From: Pantoea piersonii | GTDB taxonomy: Bacteria; Pseudomonadota; Gammaproteobacteria; Enterobacterales; Enterobacteriaceae | NCBI RefSeq assembly: GCF_003612015.1 | Contig: NZ_RARB01000003.1 | Location: forward strand, 146,023-210,022 | DNA: 64,000 nt | Reading direction: 5' to 3' | Shown here: positions 56,659-64,000 of the stretch, one piece after another | Position numbering within the stretch: position 1 is the stretch's first letter | Layout of the letters: each line of letters opens with the position of its first letter | Program-made: the position numbers and the translations under genes | The notes under the pieces: generated by a model | What the model saw: the letters and a program-made list of their open reading frames with translations, nothing else | What the model was told of the DNA's origin: nothing | Database searches by the model: none

Positions 56659-56737
56659 CACGAACCTCGAATTTCTGTTGGAATGTGAAACAGTTACGCG
56701 CTTTCGCCACGCTCTGTCTGTTAATGAGTTGCCGCAT
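56651..56737 (-). CDS. Possible YqgB-like small protein overlapping the speA start
   Basis: A 28-codon frame ([19 protein letters not shown]…) ends 8 bases inside speA. E. coli has the 43-residue YqgB just upstream of speA with a similar N-C-F-T-L near its end. The match is only a few residues and the start lacks a good ribosome-binding site, so it may be a diverged leader peptide or chance. Confidence 0.3.
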   Translation of the reverse strand: MRQLINRQSVAKARNCFTFQQKFEVRDV

Positions 56738-57467
56738 AAAACGCTTTGCCCCGTCTGCCTGACGGCGAAGTCAGGATCAAAAAAGCATAAAACTAAGTGT
56801 AAAACACCCAGGCCCGTTACGTGTAAATGGACTGCGAATGCATTACGACGTTCACCAACGCGTGCTGGCCGGTAAGAGTGAATAAGGACGTACAGATTAA
56901 CCGGCGCGCGTGTCGGGCGAATGACCGCAACAGGAGATACGTCGGCAAATCAGAGAAAAAGCAGGAAAGGAGAACGCCAGCGCGCCGGTAGAGCGCAGAG
57001 AACCGCAAGAAAGGAAAGCGTGGTTCATTACTTCTGTCACCTCCACACATGTTTTCGCATGTGGAAACAATCTGGGTGAACGTCAGAGAAGCTCTGACAG
57101 TGGCTACGCGCGGCGGCGGCGTCCTGATGGATGCGCCAGGGCAGCAGCGGCGTTTTATACCGCCTGACGGCTAAAAATGCAAAGCGTTTCGCTGGTTTGG
57201 CGCCGTTTCGCGTCACGTTTTTTTGCCAGGCGGCGCGTTTTCGAAAAATGCGGAAACAGAAAAAGGGCTGGCATTTAGTTCACGCCTTAACCTAAAATAG
57301 CCATCCAGATGGTTTTCCATCTAAACTGGTTAACATCCAGGCGTTTTACATCTGACATACTGACACTTCTTAAACTGCTCGCGGCTTTGCCTGAAGGGGC
57401 GTCAAGTAAGTTCATCTCACTTACGCTATGCAGTCGAATTCAAACCATTTGTAAGGTAAAGAACAGA
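56738..57467. promoter_or_regulatory. Divergent speA-metK intergenic region
   Basis: About 730 bp between divergently transcribed speA and metK must hold both promoters and the long metK leader. It has a small hairpin CACATG-TTTTCG-CATGTG near 57046-57063. A 77-codon minus-strand frame at 56817-57050 is not convincing. MetJ-like boxes near the metK side are listed separately. Confidence 0.45.
57307..57351 (+). promoter_or_regulatory. Candidate MetJ operator (met-box array) of metK
   Basis: Successive 8-base units such as AGATGGTT, TTCCATCT, AAACTGGT, TAACATCC and AGGCGTTT each match AGACGTCT at 4-6 positions in register. This is the arrangement expected for MetJ dimers. The inverted repeat AGATGG-TTTT-CCATCT is included. 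Known regulation of metK in E. coli is by MetJ with SAM. Individual boxes are weak, so confidence is modest. Confidence 0.45.
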
Positions 57468-58619
57468 ATGGCTAAACACCTTTTTACGTCCGAGTCCGTA
57501 TCAGAAGGACATCCTGATAAAATCGCTGACCAAATTTCTGACGCCGTACTGGACGCTATCCTCGAACAGGATCCCAAAGCGCGCGTGGCCTGCGAAACCT
57601 ACGTAAAAACCGGTATGGTGCTGGTCGGCGGTGAGATCACCACCAGCGCATGGGTCGATATCGAAGAGATCACCCGTAATACCGTACGTGAAATCGGTTA
57701 TGTTCATTCCGATATGGGCTTTGACGCCAACTCCTGTGCCGTTCTGAGCGCCATCGGCAAGCAGTCGCCTGATATCAATCAGGGCGTTGACCGCACCGAT
57801 CCGCTGGAGCAAGGCGCGGGCGACCAGGGCCTGATGTTTGGCTACGCCACTAACGAAACTGACGTGCTGATGCCAGCGCCGGTGACCTATGCGCACCGTC
57901 TGGTACAGCGTCAGTCTGAAGTGCGTAAAAACGGCGCGCTGCCGTGGCTGCGTCCGGACGCGAAAAGCCAGATCACGTTCCAGTATGACGGCGGCAAAAT
58001 CGTTGGTATCGACGCGGTAGTGCTCTCAACCCAGCACGCGGAAGATATCGATCAGGCCACTCTGCGTGAAGCGGTAATGGAAGAGATCATCAAACCGGTA
58101 TTGCCGAGTGAGTGGATCAACGCCAGCACCAAATACCATATCAACCCAACCGGACGCTTCGTTATCGGCGGCCCGATGGGCGACTGCGGCCTGACCGGAC
58201 GTAAAATCATCGTAGATACCTACGGCGGCATGGCGCGTCACGGCGGCGGCGCTTTCTCTGGTAAGGATCCGTCAAAAGTTGACCGTTCCGCAGCCTACGC
58301 GGCGCGCTACGTTGCGAAAAACATCGTTGCCGCTGGCCTGGCCGACCGCTGCGAGATTCAGGTCTCCTACGCTATCGGCGTTGCGGAACCAACCTCCATC
58401 ATGGTGGAAACCTTCGGCACCGAGAAGATCTCGACCGAACAGCTGACCCTGCTGGTGCGCGAGTTCTTCGACCTGCGTCCTTACGGTCTGATTCAGATGC
58501 TGGATCTGCTGCAGCCGATCTATAAAGAGACCGCCGCTTACGGTCACTTCGGCCGCGAACATTTCCCGTGGGAAAAAACCGACAAAGCCGCTCAGCTGCG
58601 CGAAGCTGCGGGTCTGTAA
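57468..58619 (+). CDS. metK: S-adenosylmethionine synthase MetK
   Basis: This 383-residue enzyme makes SAM from methionine and ATP. The N-terminal [13 protein letters not shown] motif, [11 protein letters not shown] and [14 protein letters not shown] are the family signatures. The open frame begins at 57309, but the M-A-K-H-L-F start at 57468 is the family one, with GTAAGGT upstream. SAM is also the methyl donor for RsmE nearby and the precursor for spermidine. Confidence 0.98.
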   Translation: MAKHLFTSESVSEGHPDKIADQISDAVLDAILEQDPKARVACETYVKTGMVLVGGEITTSAWVDIEEITRNTVREIGYVHSDMGFDANSCAVLSAIGKQSPDINQGVDRTDPLEQGAGDQGLMFGYATNETDVLMPAPVTYAHRLVQRQSEVRKNGALPWLRPDAKSQITFQYDGGKIVGIDAVVLSTQHAEDIDQATLREAVMEEIIKPVLPSEWINASTKYHINPTGRFVIGGPMGDCGLTGRKIIVDTYGGMARHGGGAFSGKDPSKVDRSAAYAARYVAKNIVAAGLADRCEIQVSYAIGVAEPTSIMVETFGTEKISTEQLTLLVREFFDLRPYGLIQMLDLLQPIYKETAAYGHFGREHFPWEKTDKAAQLREAAGL

Positions 58620-58632
58620 GTTTTTTACTATC

Positions 58633-58670
58633 AGGCTCTCCTCCTCTTCAGGAGGAGAGCCTTGTTTTTT
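58633..58670 (+). terminator. Strong terminator of metK
   Basis: Perfect 13-bp arms AGGCTCTCCTCCT and AGGAGGAGAGCCT with a 4-base loop are followed by TGTTTTTT. Confidence 0.92.
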
Positions 58671-58956
58671 AAGCGCCTTTTCTTGCCCCTTCCCGCCCCG
58701 GTCAGCAATTTTTCTTTTCTCAACTACACTTCTGAGACTCGTCAACAGCAAGCGTGTTACCGATTACAAATTGAAACGCTTTATTTATCTGCTATTTAGG
58801 ATTTAACCTCCGTGGTTATTCGGCTGAAAATGCGTTATTTTCAGCGTCCTCTGATAGCCGATAATTGACGCCATGTCAGAAACTTAACAGGTGCTATACC
58901 TTACTGGTTACTTAACCTTTTCGGGCTGAATATGCTGAATTTCAGGGTTTCGGCGT

Positions 58957-58972
58957 GTGTAAGCGATTACAT
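58957..58972 (+). promoter_or_regulatory. GalR/GalS operator of galP
   Basis: GTGTAAGCGATTACAT matches the gal operator consensus (GTGKAANCGNTTNCAC) at all but the last base. It is about 85 bp upstream of the galP ATG, as expected for galactose-inducible control. Confidence 0.8.
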
Positions 58973-58975
58973 TAG

Positions 58976-58991
58976 CGTGATCGCCCTCACT
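58976..58991 (+). promoter_or_regulatory. CRP-like site of galP
   Basis: GTGA (58977-58980) and TCAC (58987-58990) with a 6-base spacer sit directly beside the gal operator. Confidence 0.6.
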
Positions 58992-59053
58992 TTTTCCCCG
59001 AGAAAGGTTTTTTAACATTGATAACAACAATGATGGATAAACTCGGAGGCAAA

Positions 59054-60451
59054 ATGCCTGGCAATACTCACAAAAGCAGAACCTCAAACAAGGCGATGAC
59101 CTTGTTTGTCTGCTTTCTTGCGGCCCTTGCAGGGCTGTTATTTGGACTGGATATCGGCGTTATTGCGGGCGCGCTGCCGTTTATCGCCAAAGACTTTAAC
59201 GTTACCGCACACCAGCAGGAGTGGATCGTCAGCTCCATGATGTTCGGCGCAGCCGTCGGCGCTGTCGGCTCCGGCTGGATGTCGTCACGTCTCGGTCGTA
59301 AAAAGAGCCTGATGGCGGGCGCCATTCTGTTTGTTATCGGTTCGCTCTGGTCCGCCATGGCGCCGAACCCGGAAATGCTGATCGTTGCGCGCGTGGTGCT
59401 GGGCCTGGCCGTTGGCGTCGCCTCTTATACCGCTCCGCTCTATCTTTCTGAAATCGCGCCGGAAAAAATCCGCGGCAGTATGATTTCTCTGTATCAGCTG
59501 ATGATCACCATCGGTATTCTCGGCGCTTATCTCTCCGACACGGCCTTCAGCGCGTCCGGCGACTGGCGCTGGATGCTGGGCATCATCACGATCCCGGCGG
59601 TGCTGCTGCTGGTAGGCGTCTTCTTCCTGCCCAACAGCCCGCGCTGGCTGGCGGCTAAAGGCGATTTCCGCGACGCCCAGCGCGTGCTGGATCGCCTGCG
59701 CGACACCAGCGAGCAGGCGAAACGCGAGCTGGAAGAGATCCGCGAGAGCCTGAAGATCAAGCAGTCCGGCTGGCAGCTGTTCCAGAGCAACAGCAACTTC
59801 CGTCGCGCGGTGTTCCTCGGCGTGCTGTTGCAGGTCATGCAGCAGTTCACCGGTATGAACGTTATCATGTACTACGCGCCGAAGATTTTTGAGATTGCTG
59901 GCTTCTCTAATACCACCGAGCAGATGTGGGGCACCGTGATTGTCGGACTGGTCAACGTGCTGGCGACCTTTATCGCCATCGGTCTGGTGGATCGCTGGGG
60001 CCGTAAGCCGACTCTGATCCTGGGCTTCCTGGTAATGGCGGCGGGTATGGGCGTGCTGGGCACGATGCTGCATATGGGCATCCACTCGCAGGGCGCACAG
60101 TACTTCGCTATCGCCATGCTGCTGATGTTTATCGTCGGCTTCGCCATGAGCGCCGGCCCGCTGATTTGGGTGCTGTGTTCGGAAATCCAGCCGCTGAAAG
60201 GCCGCGACTTCGGTATTACCGTCTCTACTGCGACGAACTGGATCGCCAACATGATTGTCGGCGCGACCTTCCTCACCATGCTGAATTCGCTGGGCAACGC
60301 GCCGACCTTCTGGGTCTATGGCCTGCTGAACGTCTTCTTCATTCTGCTGACGGTTATGCTGATCCCAGAGACCAAAAACGTCTCGCTGGAGCATATCGAG
60401 CGCAACCTGATGTCCGGTAAGAAACTGCGCGATATCGGTTCAAACAACTAA
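59054..60451 (+). CDS. galP: Galactose/proton symporter GalP
   Basis: This 465-residue major facilitator sugar porter has twelve transmembrane segments. Motifs G-R-K-K-S-L, P-E-S/P-N-S-P-R-W-L, Q-Q-F-T-G-M-N and P-E-T-K mark the sugar porter family, and it matches E. coli GalP throughout. The frame opens at 59018, but M-P-G-N-T at 59054 has CGGAGG 8 bases upstream and matches the E. coli length of 464. Confidence 0.96.
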   Translation: MPGNTHKSRTSNKAMTLFVCFLAALAGLLFGLDIGVIAGALPFIAKDFNVTAHQQEWIVSSMMFGAAVGAVGSGWMSSRLGRKKSLMAGAILFVIGSLWSAMAPNPEMLIVARVVLGLAVGVASYTAPLYLSEIAPEKIRGSMISLYQLMITIGILGAYLSDTAFSASGDWRWMLGIITIPAVLLLVGVFFLPNSPRWLAAKGDFRDAQRVLDRLRDTSEQAKRELEEIRESLKIKQSGWQLFQSNSNFRRAVFLGVLLQVMQQFTGMNVIMYYAPKIFEIAGFSNTTEQMWGTVIVGLVNVLATFIAIGLVDRWGRKPTLILGFLVMAAGMGVLGTMLHMGIHSQGAQYFAIAMLLMFIVGFAMSAGPLIWVLCSEIQPLKGRDFGITVSTATNWIANMIVGATFLTMLNSLGNAPTFWVYGLLNVFFILLTVMLIPETKNVSLEHIERNLMSGKKLRDIGSNN

Positions 60452-60504
60452 TCCGCGCCTGTGCCGGTTAGCGGGCCATCTTACCCGCGCCGCACATGAG
60501 CACC

Positions 60505-60534
60505 AAAAGGCGGGCCGCAAGGCCCGCCTTTTTT
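60505..60534 (+). terminator. Strong terminator of galP
   Basis: AAAAGGCGGGCC, GCAA loop, GGCCCGCCTTTTTT: a long perfect stem with a T-run. Confidence 0.9.
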
Positions 60535-60576
60535 ATTTGATTGAGTTCCCTTTCGTCGCCCCTTATCCTTTCCTGC

Positions 60577-61089
60577 ATGAAAACGCCCCGACTTCCTATC
60601 GCCCTGCAGCAGGCAGTAATGCGCTCGCTGCGTCATTTTTTACAGCTTGCCAGCGACAGGCTGGAGCGCCCTTTTGCCGAACCGGCGCTGGTCTACCAGC
60701 AGCGCGGCACGGCGGCTGGCACCGCCTGGCTGGAGAAGTGGGAGATTCGCCTGAATCCGGTGCTGCTGATGGAAAACCAGCAGGCGTTTATCGAAGAGGT
60801 GGTGCCGCACGAACTGGCGCACCTGCTGGTATGGAAAGTTTTTGGCCGCGTGCCGCCACACGGCAAAGAGTGGAAGTGGATGATGCAGGAGGTGCTTGGC
60901 GTGCCCGCGCGCCGTACCCATCAGTTTGAGATCGCCTCGGTGCGCGCCGCGACTTTCCCCTACCGCTGCGGCTGCCAGCAGCATCACCTTACCGTCCGGC
61001 GCCACAACCGCGTACTGCGCGGCGAAAGCGAGTATCGCTGCGTGCGTTGCAAAAACCTGTTAAAACCCGGCGACTATTCGCCAGCCTGA
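60577..61089 (+). CDS. sprT: SprT family zinc protein
   Basis: This 170-residue SprT-like protein has the zinc motif H-E-L-A-H (in [12 protein letters not shown]) and a C-terminal zinc ribbon (C-G-C…C-V-R-C). Related eukaryotic Spartan proteins degrade DNA-protein crosslinks, but the bacterial role is not settled. A TTG 12 codons upstream extends the frame; M-K-T-P-R-L-P at 60577 matches E. coli. Confidence 0.92.
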   Translation: MKTPRLPIALQQAVMRSLRHFLQLASDRLERPFAEPALVYQQRGTAAGTAWLEKWEIRLNPVLLMENQQAFIEEVVPHELAHLLVWKVFGRVPPHGKEWKWMMQEVLGVPARRTHQFEIASVRAATFPYRCGCQQHHLTVRRHNRVLRGESEYRCVRCKNLLKPGDYSPA

Positions 61090-61166
61090 GCGGAATTCTC
61101 ATTCCGCTCGCCGCGCCGTTCTGCTACCCTGCCGCCCTTTTTTACCGACCGAGTAGATTCTGGAAA

Positions 61167-61874
61167 ATGTCTCGCAAACTTATCGCCGCCATGGCGCTGC
61201 TGTTCTCCCCTCTCGCCGCCCAGGCGCTCTCGCTGACCGACTATCATCAGAATAACTTTCAGCAGGCGAAAACCTTTGCTGCGGCGATTAATGCCGATGC
61301 GCCCGGCTCCTTTTACTGCGGCTGCAAGATTAACTGGCAGGGTAAAAAAGGCGTGCCCGATCTCAACAGCTGCGGCTATCAGGTGCGGAAAAACGCCAAC
61401 CGCGCCGGGCGCATCGAATGGGAACATGTGATGCCCGCCTGGGAGTTCGGCCATCAGCGCCAGTGCTGGCAGAACGGCGGCCGTAAAAGCTGCAGCAAAG
61501 ACGCCGACTATCGCCGTATCGAAAGCGACCTGCATAACCTGCAGCCCGCGATCGGCGAGGTGAACGGCGATCGCGGCAACTTCGCCTACAGCCAGTGGAA
61601 CGGCGGCGAAGGCCAGTACGGCCAGTGCGCCATGAAGATAGACTTCAAAAACAAACAGGCCGAGCCGCCGGCTCGTGCTCGCGGCGCAATCGCGCGCACC
61701 TACTTCTATATGCGCGACCAGTATCATCTGCGTCTGTCGCGTCAGCAGACTCAGCTTTTCACCGTCTGGGACAAGCTCTATCCGGTCTCCCGCTGGGAGT
61801 GTGAACGCGACCAGCGCATCGCGCGCGTGCAGGGCAATCACAATCCTTATGTGCAGCAGGCTTGCCAGCGTTAA
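61167..61874 (+). CDS. endA: Periplasmic endonuclease I (EndA)
   Basis: This 235-residue periplasmic nuclease, same length as in E. coli, has a cleavable signal peptide (about 1-20, ending A-A-Q-A-L). The catalytic W-E-H-V-M-P-A motif and paired cysteines expected for disulfides are present. The open frame begins earlier at 61047, but the M-S-R-K-L-I start provides the signal peptide. Confidence 0.95.
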   Translation: MSRKLIAAMALLFSPLAAQALSLTDYHQNNFQQAKTFAAAINADAPGSFYCGCKINWQGKKGVPDLNSCGYQVRKNANRAGRIEWEHVMPAWEFGHQRQCWQNGGRKSCSKDADYRRIESDLHNLQPAIGEVNGDRGNFAYSQWNGGEGQYGQCAMKIDFKNKQAEPPARARGAIARTYFYMRDQYHLRLSRQQTQLFTVWDKLYPVSRWECERDQRIARVQGNHNPYVQQACQR

Positions 61875-61947
61875 AAACAGTGCCCTACACTAACGTCTTC
61901 TCGATTCCGCCGCGCCGGGTGCGCGGCGCTCAGCTTTCAGGGCCTGT

Positions 61948-62679
61948 ATGCGCATACCTCGCATTTATCATTCCGAACCTTTAACCAGCGGCAGTGAAAT
62001 TACGCTGGACGAAGACGCCTCAAATCACGTTGGCCGCGTTCTGCGCATGACCACCGGCCAGCGTCTGGAGCTCTTTGATGGCACTAATCTGACTTTTGCG
62101 GCAGAGATCACTCTTGTTGATAAAAAGCGTGTAAAAGTAACTGTCCTTGAAGGCCAGCCCGACGATCGTGAATCGCCCCTGTTTCTGCACCTCGGCCAGG
62201 TGATGTCGCGCGGCGAAAAGATGGAGTTCACTATCCAGAAATCGATTGAACTGGGCGTGAGCGTAATTACGCCTCTCTTTTCCGAACGCTGCGGCGTCAG
62301 GCTTGATGCCGAACGGCTGGCGAAAAAACTTCAGCAGTGGCAAAAGATCGCCATCGCCGCCTGCGAACAGTGCGGCCGCAATCGCGTGCCGGAAATTCGC
62401 CCGGCGATGACGCTGGAGGCCTGGTGCGCAGAAGCCGACGACGGCCTGAAGCTGAATCTGCATCCGCGCGCGCAGCACAGCATCAATACGCTGCCGCAGC
62501 CGGTTGAGCGGGTTCGCCTGCTGATTGGTCCGGAAGGCGGCCTGAGCGCCGAGGAGATCGCCATGACCGGCGAGTACGGTTTTACCGATATTTTGCTCGG
62601 CCCGCGCGTTTTGCGCACGGAAACGACCGCGCTTACCGCGATTACGGCACTCCAGGTGAGGTTTGGCGATCTCGGCTAG
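61948..62679 (+). CDS. rsmE: 16S rRNA m3U1498 methyltransferase RsmE
   Basis: This 243-residue SPOUT methyltransferase modifies U1498 of 16S rRNA. C-terminal knot motifs L-I-G-P-E-G-G and [12 protein letters not shown] bind SAM. An N-terminal PUA-like domain begins M-R-I-P-R-I-Y. It precedes gshB, as in E. coli. Confidence 0.96.
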   Translation: MRIPRIYHSEPLTSGSEITLDEDASNHVGRVLRMTTGQRLELFDGTNLTFAAEITLVDKKRVKVTVLEGQPDDRESPLFLHLGQVMSRGEKMEFTIQKSIELGVSVITPLFSERCGVRLDAERLAKKLQQWQKIAIAACEQCGRNRVPEIRPAMTLEAWCAEADDGLKLNLHPRAQHSINTLPQPVERVRLLIGPEGGLSAEEIAMTGEYGFTDILLGPRVLRTETTALTAITALQVRFGDLG

Positions 62680-62795
62680 GGAATAATCAGGGTTTATATT
62701 AAGACGCGCACAGCACTTACTGGCGTCCTGACTGGTCAGCCTGCGCTGACCGCACAGAACGGGGCGGAAGAAGCCGCCTCTCTGAGGAGAGAATA

Positions 62796-63740
62796 ATGAT
62801 TAAACTTGGCATCGTTATGGACCCGATCTCGTCCATTAACATTAAAAAAGACACCAGCTTCGCCATGTTGCTGGAAGCACAGCGCCGCGGTTATGAAATT
62901 CACTACATGGAGATGGCCGATCTCTCTCTGCGCGGCGGCGTTTCTTATGCCCGCACTCGCCTGCTGAGCGTCGAACAGAACTATGATAAATGGTATGAGT
63001 TCGGCAGCGAGCAGGAGATCAAGCTGGCCGACCTCAACGTGATCCTGATGCGTAAGGATCCGCCGTTCGACACCGAGTTTATCTACGCGACCTATATTCT
63101 GGAGCGCGCCGAAGAGCAAGGCACGCTGATCGTCAACAAGCCGCAGAGCCTGCGCGACTGTAACGAGAAGCTCTACACCGCCTGGTTCTCGGAATTTACG
63201 CCGGATACGCTGGTGACGCGCAGCAAAGAGAAACTGCGCGCCTTCTGGCAGGAGCATGGCGACATTATTATGAAGCCGCTGGACGGCATGGGCGGCGCGT
63301 CGATTTTCCGCGTTAAGCAGGATGACCCGAACTTCGGTGTTATCACCGAGACGCTGACCAACCACGGCCAGTTCTTCTGTATGGCGCAGAACTATCTGCC
63401 AGCCATCAAGGAAGGCGACAAGCGCGTGCTGGTGGTAGACGGCGAGCCGGTGCCTTACTGCCTGGCGCGTATCCCGCAGGGCGGCGAAACACGCGGCAAC
63501 CTGGCGGCAGGTGGGCGTGGCGAAGCGCGTCCGCTGAGCGAGAGCGACTGGGAAATTGCCCGCCGCGTCGGCCCGACGCTCAAAGCAAAAGGACTGATTT
63601 TTGTCGGCCTGGATATCATTGGTGATAAACTCACTGAAGTGAACGTCACCAGCCCGACCTGCGTGCGTGAAATCGAAGCCGCATTCCCGATCTCCATTAC
63701 CGGTATGTTGATGGATGCTATCGAGAAGCGTCTGGGCTGA
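62796..63740 (+). CDS. gshB: Glutathione synthetase GshB
   Basis: This 314-residue ATP-grasp enzyme joins glycine to gamma-glutamylcysteine. K-P-L-D-G-M-G-G and N-V-T-S-P-T are typical. GAGGAGAG precedes the ATG. Its glycine requirement connects it with the serA/gcv pathway in this window. Confidence 0.97.
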   Translation: MIKLGIVMDPISSINIKKDTSFAMLLEAQRRGYEIHYMEMADLSLRGGVSYARTRLLSVEQNYDKWYEFGSEQEIKLADLNVILMRKDPPFDTEFIYATYILERAEEQGTLIVNKPQSLRDCNEKLYTAWFSEFTPDTLVTRSKEKLRAFWQEHGDIIMKPLDGMGGASIFRVKQDDPNFGVITETLTNHGQFFCMAQNYLPAIKEGDKRVLVVDGEPVPYCLARIPQGGETRGNLAAGGRGEARPLSESDWEIARRVGPTLKAKGLIFVGLDIIGDKLTEVNVTSPTCVREIEAAFPISITGMLMDAIEKRLG

Positions 63741-63777
63741 GCATGACCCTGGAGCCAGGCTCCGTGATCAACCCAAA

Positions 63778-63806
63778 CCGGCGCATACCCGCGCCGGCTA
63801 TTTTTG
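63778..63806 (+). terminator. Terminator of gshB
   Basis: CCGGCGC and GCGCCGG arms with a 6-base loop are followed by CTATTTTT. It lies just before yqgE, which may therefore have its own promoter or depend on read-through. Confidence 0.75.
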
Positions 63807-63821
63807 GTATATCGAGTGAGA

Positions 63822-64000
63822 ATGAATTTACAGCATCATTTTTTGATTGCCATGCCTTCCCTGCAGGATCCCTTTTTCAAACGCTCCGTAGTCTATATCT
63901 GCGAGCACAATGAAGAGGGGGCGATGGGTTTGATTATCAACAAGCCGATGGAAAACCTGACGGTCGAAGGCATTTTAAAGAAGCTGAAAATTACCTCCGG
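63822..64000 (+). CDS. yqgE: YqgE (UPF0301/AlgH family), N-terminal part
   Basis: The frame starts [12 protein letters not shown] and runs off the window end after 59 codons. It matches the YqgE/AlgH family start ([15 protein letters not shown]). Function is not well defined. In E. coli it is followed by the Holliday junction resolvase yqgF (ruvX). Confidence 0.92.
   Translation, partial: MNLQHHFLIAMPSLQDPFFKRSVVYICEHNEEGAMGLIINKPMENLTVEGILKKLKITS

Larger units (their letters stand above)
58671..59053 (+). promoter_or_regulatory. galP promoter region
   Basis: About 380 non-coding bases lie between metK and galP. The galP-proximal 100 bases hold the GalR/GalS operator and a CRP-like site listed separately. 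Confidence 0.6.

Noticed and set aside
56817-57050. 77-codon minus-strand frame in the speA-metK gap
   Set aside because: No recognisable family and no good ribosome-binding site. E. coli does carry small poorly defined genes (yqgC/yqgD) here, so it is not fully excluded.

Overview
This window looks like core chromosome from a GC-rich enterobacterium. Almost every protein is a close match to an Escherichia coli K-12 counterpart, and the gene order follows the E. coli 65-66 minute region: sdhE, ygfZ, trhA, bglA, ygfF, gcvPHT, ubiI, ubiH, pepP, ygfB, zapA, ssrS, fau, serA, rpiA, argP, yggE, argO, mscS, fbaA, pgk, epd, tktA, loiP, speB, speA, metK, galP, sprT, endA, rsmE, gshB, yqgE. The departures from that order suggest an Erwiniaceae member (Pantoea, Mixta or Erwinia type). 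That assignment is inference from recall; no database was searched.

Layout. 1-5.4 kb: sdhE and partial cptA, ygfZ, trhA, then an RpiR-type regulator beside a GH1 6-phospho-beta-glucosidase and ygfF. 5.5-10 kb: the glycine cleavage operon gcvT-gcvH-gcvP on the minus strand. 10.4-14.7 kb: the ygfB-pepP-ubiH-ubiI cluster on the minus strand, divergent from zapA-ssrS-fau. 16-18.6 kb: serA, rpiA and the divergent argP. 19.5-25.7 kb: yggE, argO, mscS and the epd-pgk-fbaA group, all minus strand. 26-31.2 kb: a bactofilin-type gene, tktA, loiP, a YidB/DUF937-like gene and speB.

31.4-54 kb: the main accessory region. It sits between speB and speA, which are neighbours in E. coli. It holds one 16.6-kb gene for a 5,543-residue BapA-type adhesin, followed in the same direction by a complete type I secretion system (TolC-like outer-membrane protein, ABC transporter with a degenerate C39 domain, HlyD-type adaptor). 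Upstream of the adhesin, on the same strand, is a short EAL-domain protein that has lost catalytic residues and resembles the anti-FlhDC factor YdiV/RflP. The adhesin contains 47 consecutive Ig-like repeats of about 100 residues. They are arranged in a higher-order pattern: three successive 7-repeat blocks near the N-terminal end and a 3-repeat period near the C-terminal end. A 706-bp AT-rich non-coding stretch closes the island before speA.

54.7-64 kb: speA, metK, galP (with a clear GalR/GalS operator and a CRP-like site), sprT, endA, rsmE, gshB and the start of yqgE.

Reading of the whole: housekeeping metabolism (C1/glycine/serine, ubiquinone, glycolysis/pentose phosphate, polyamines, methionine, glutathione) is interrupted by a self-contained adhesion module. 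The module has its own exporter and possibly its own motility or c-di-GMP-linked regulator. No tRNA, rRNA other than none expected, insertion sequence, integrase or CRISPR array was recognised.
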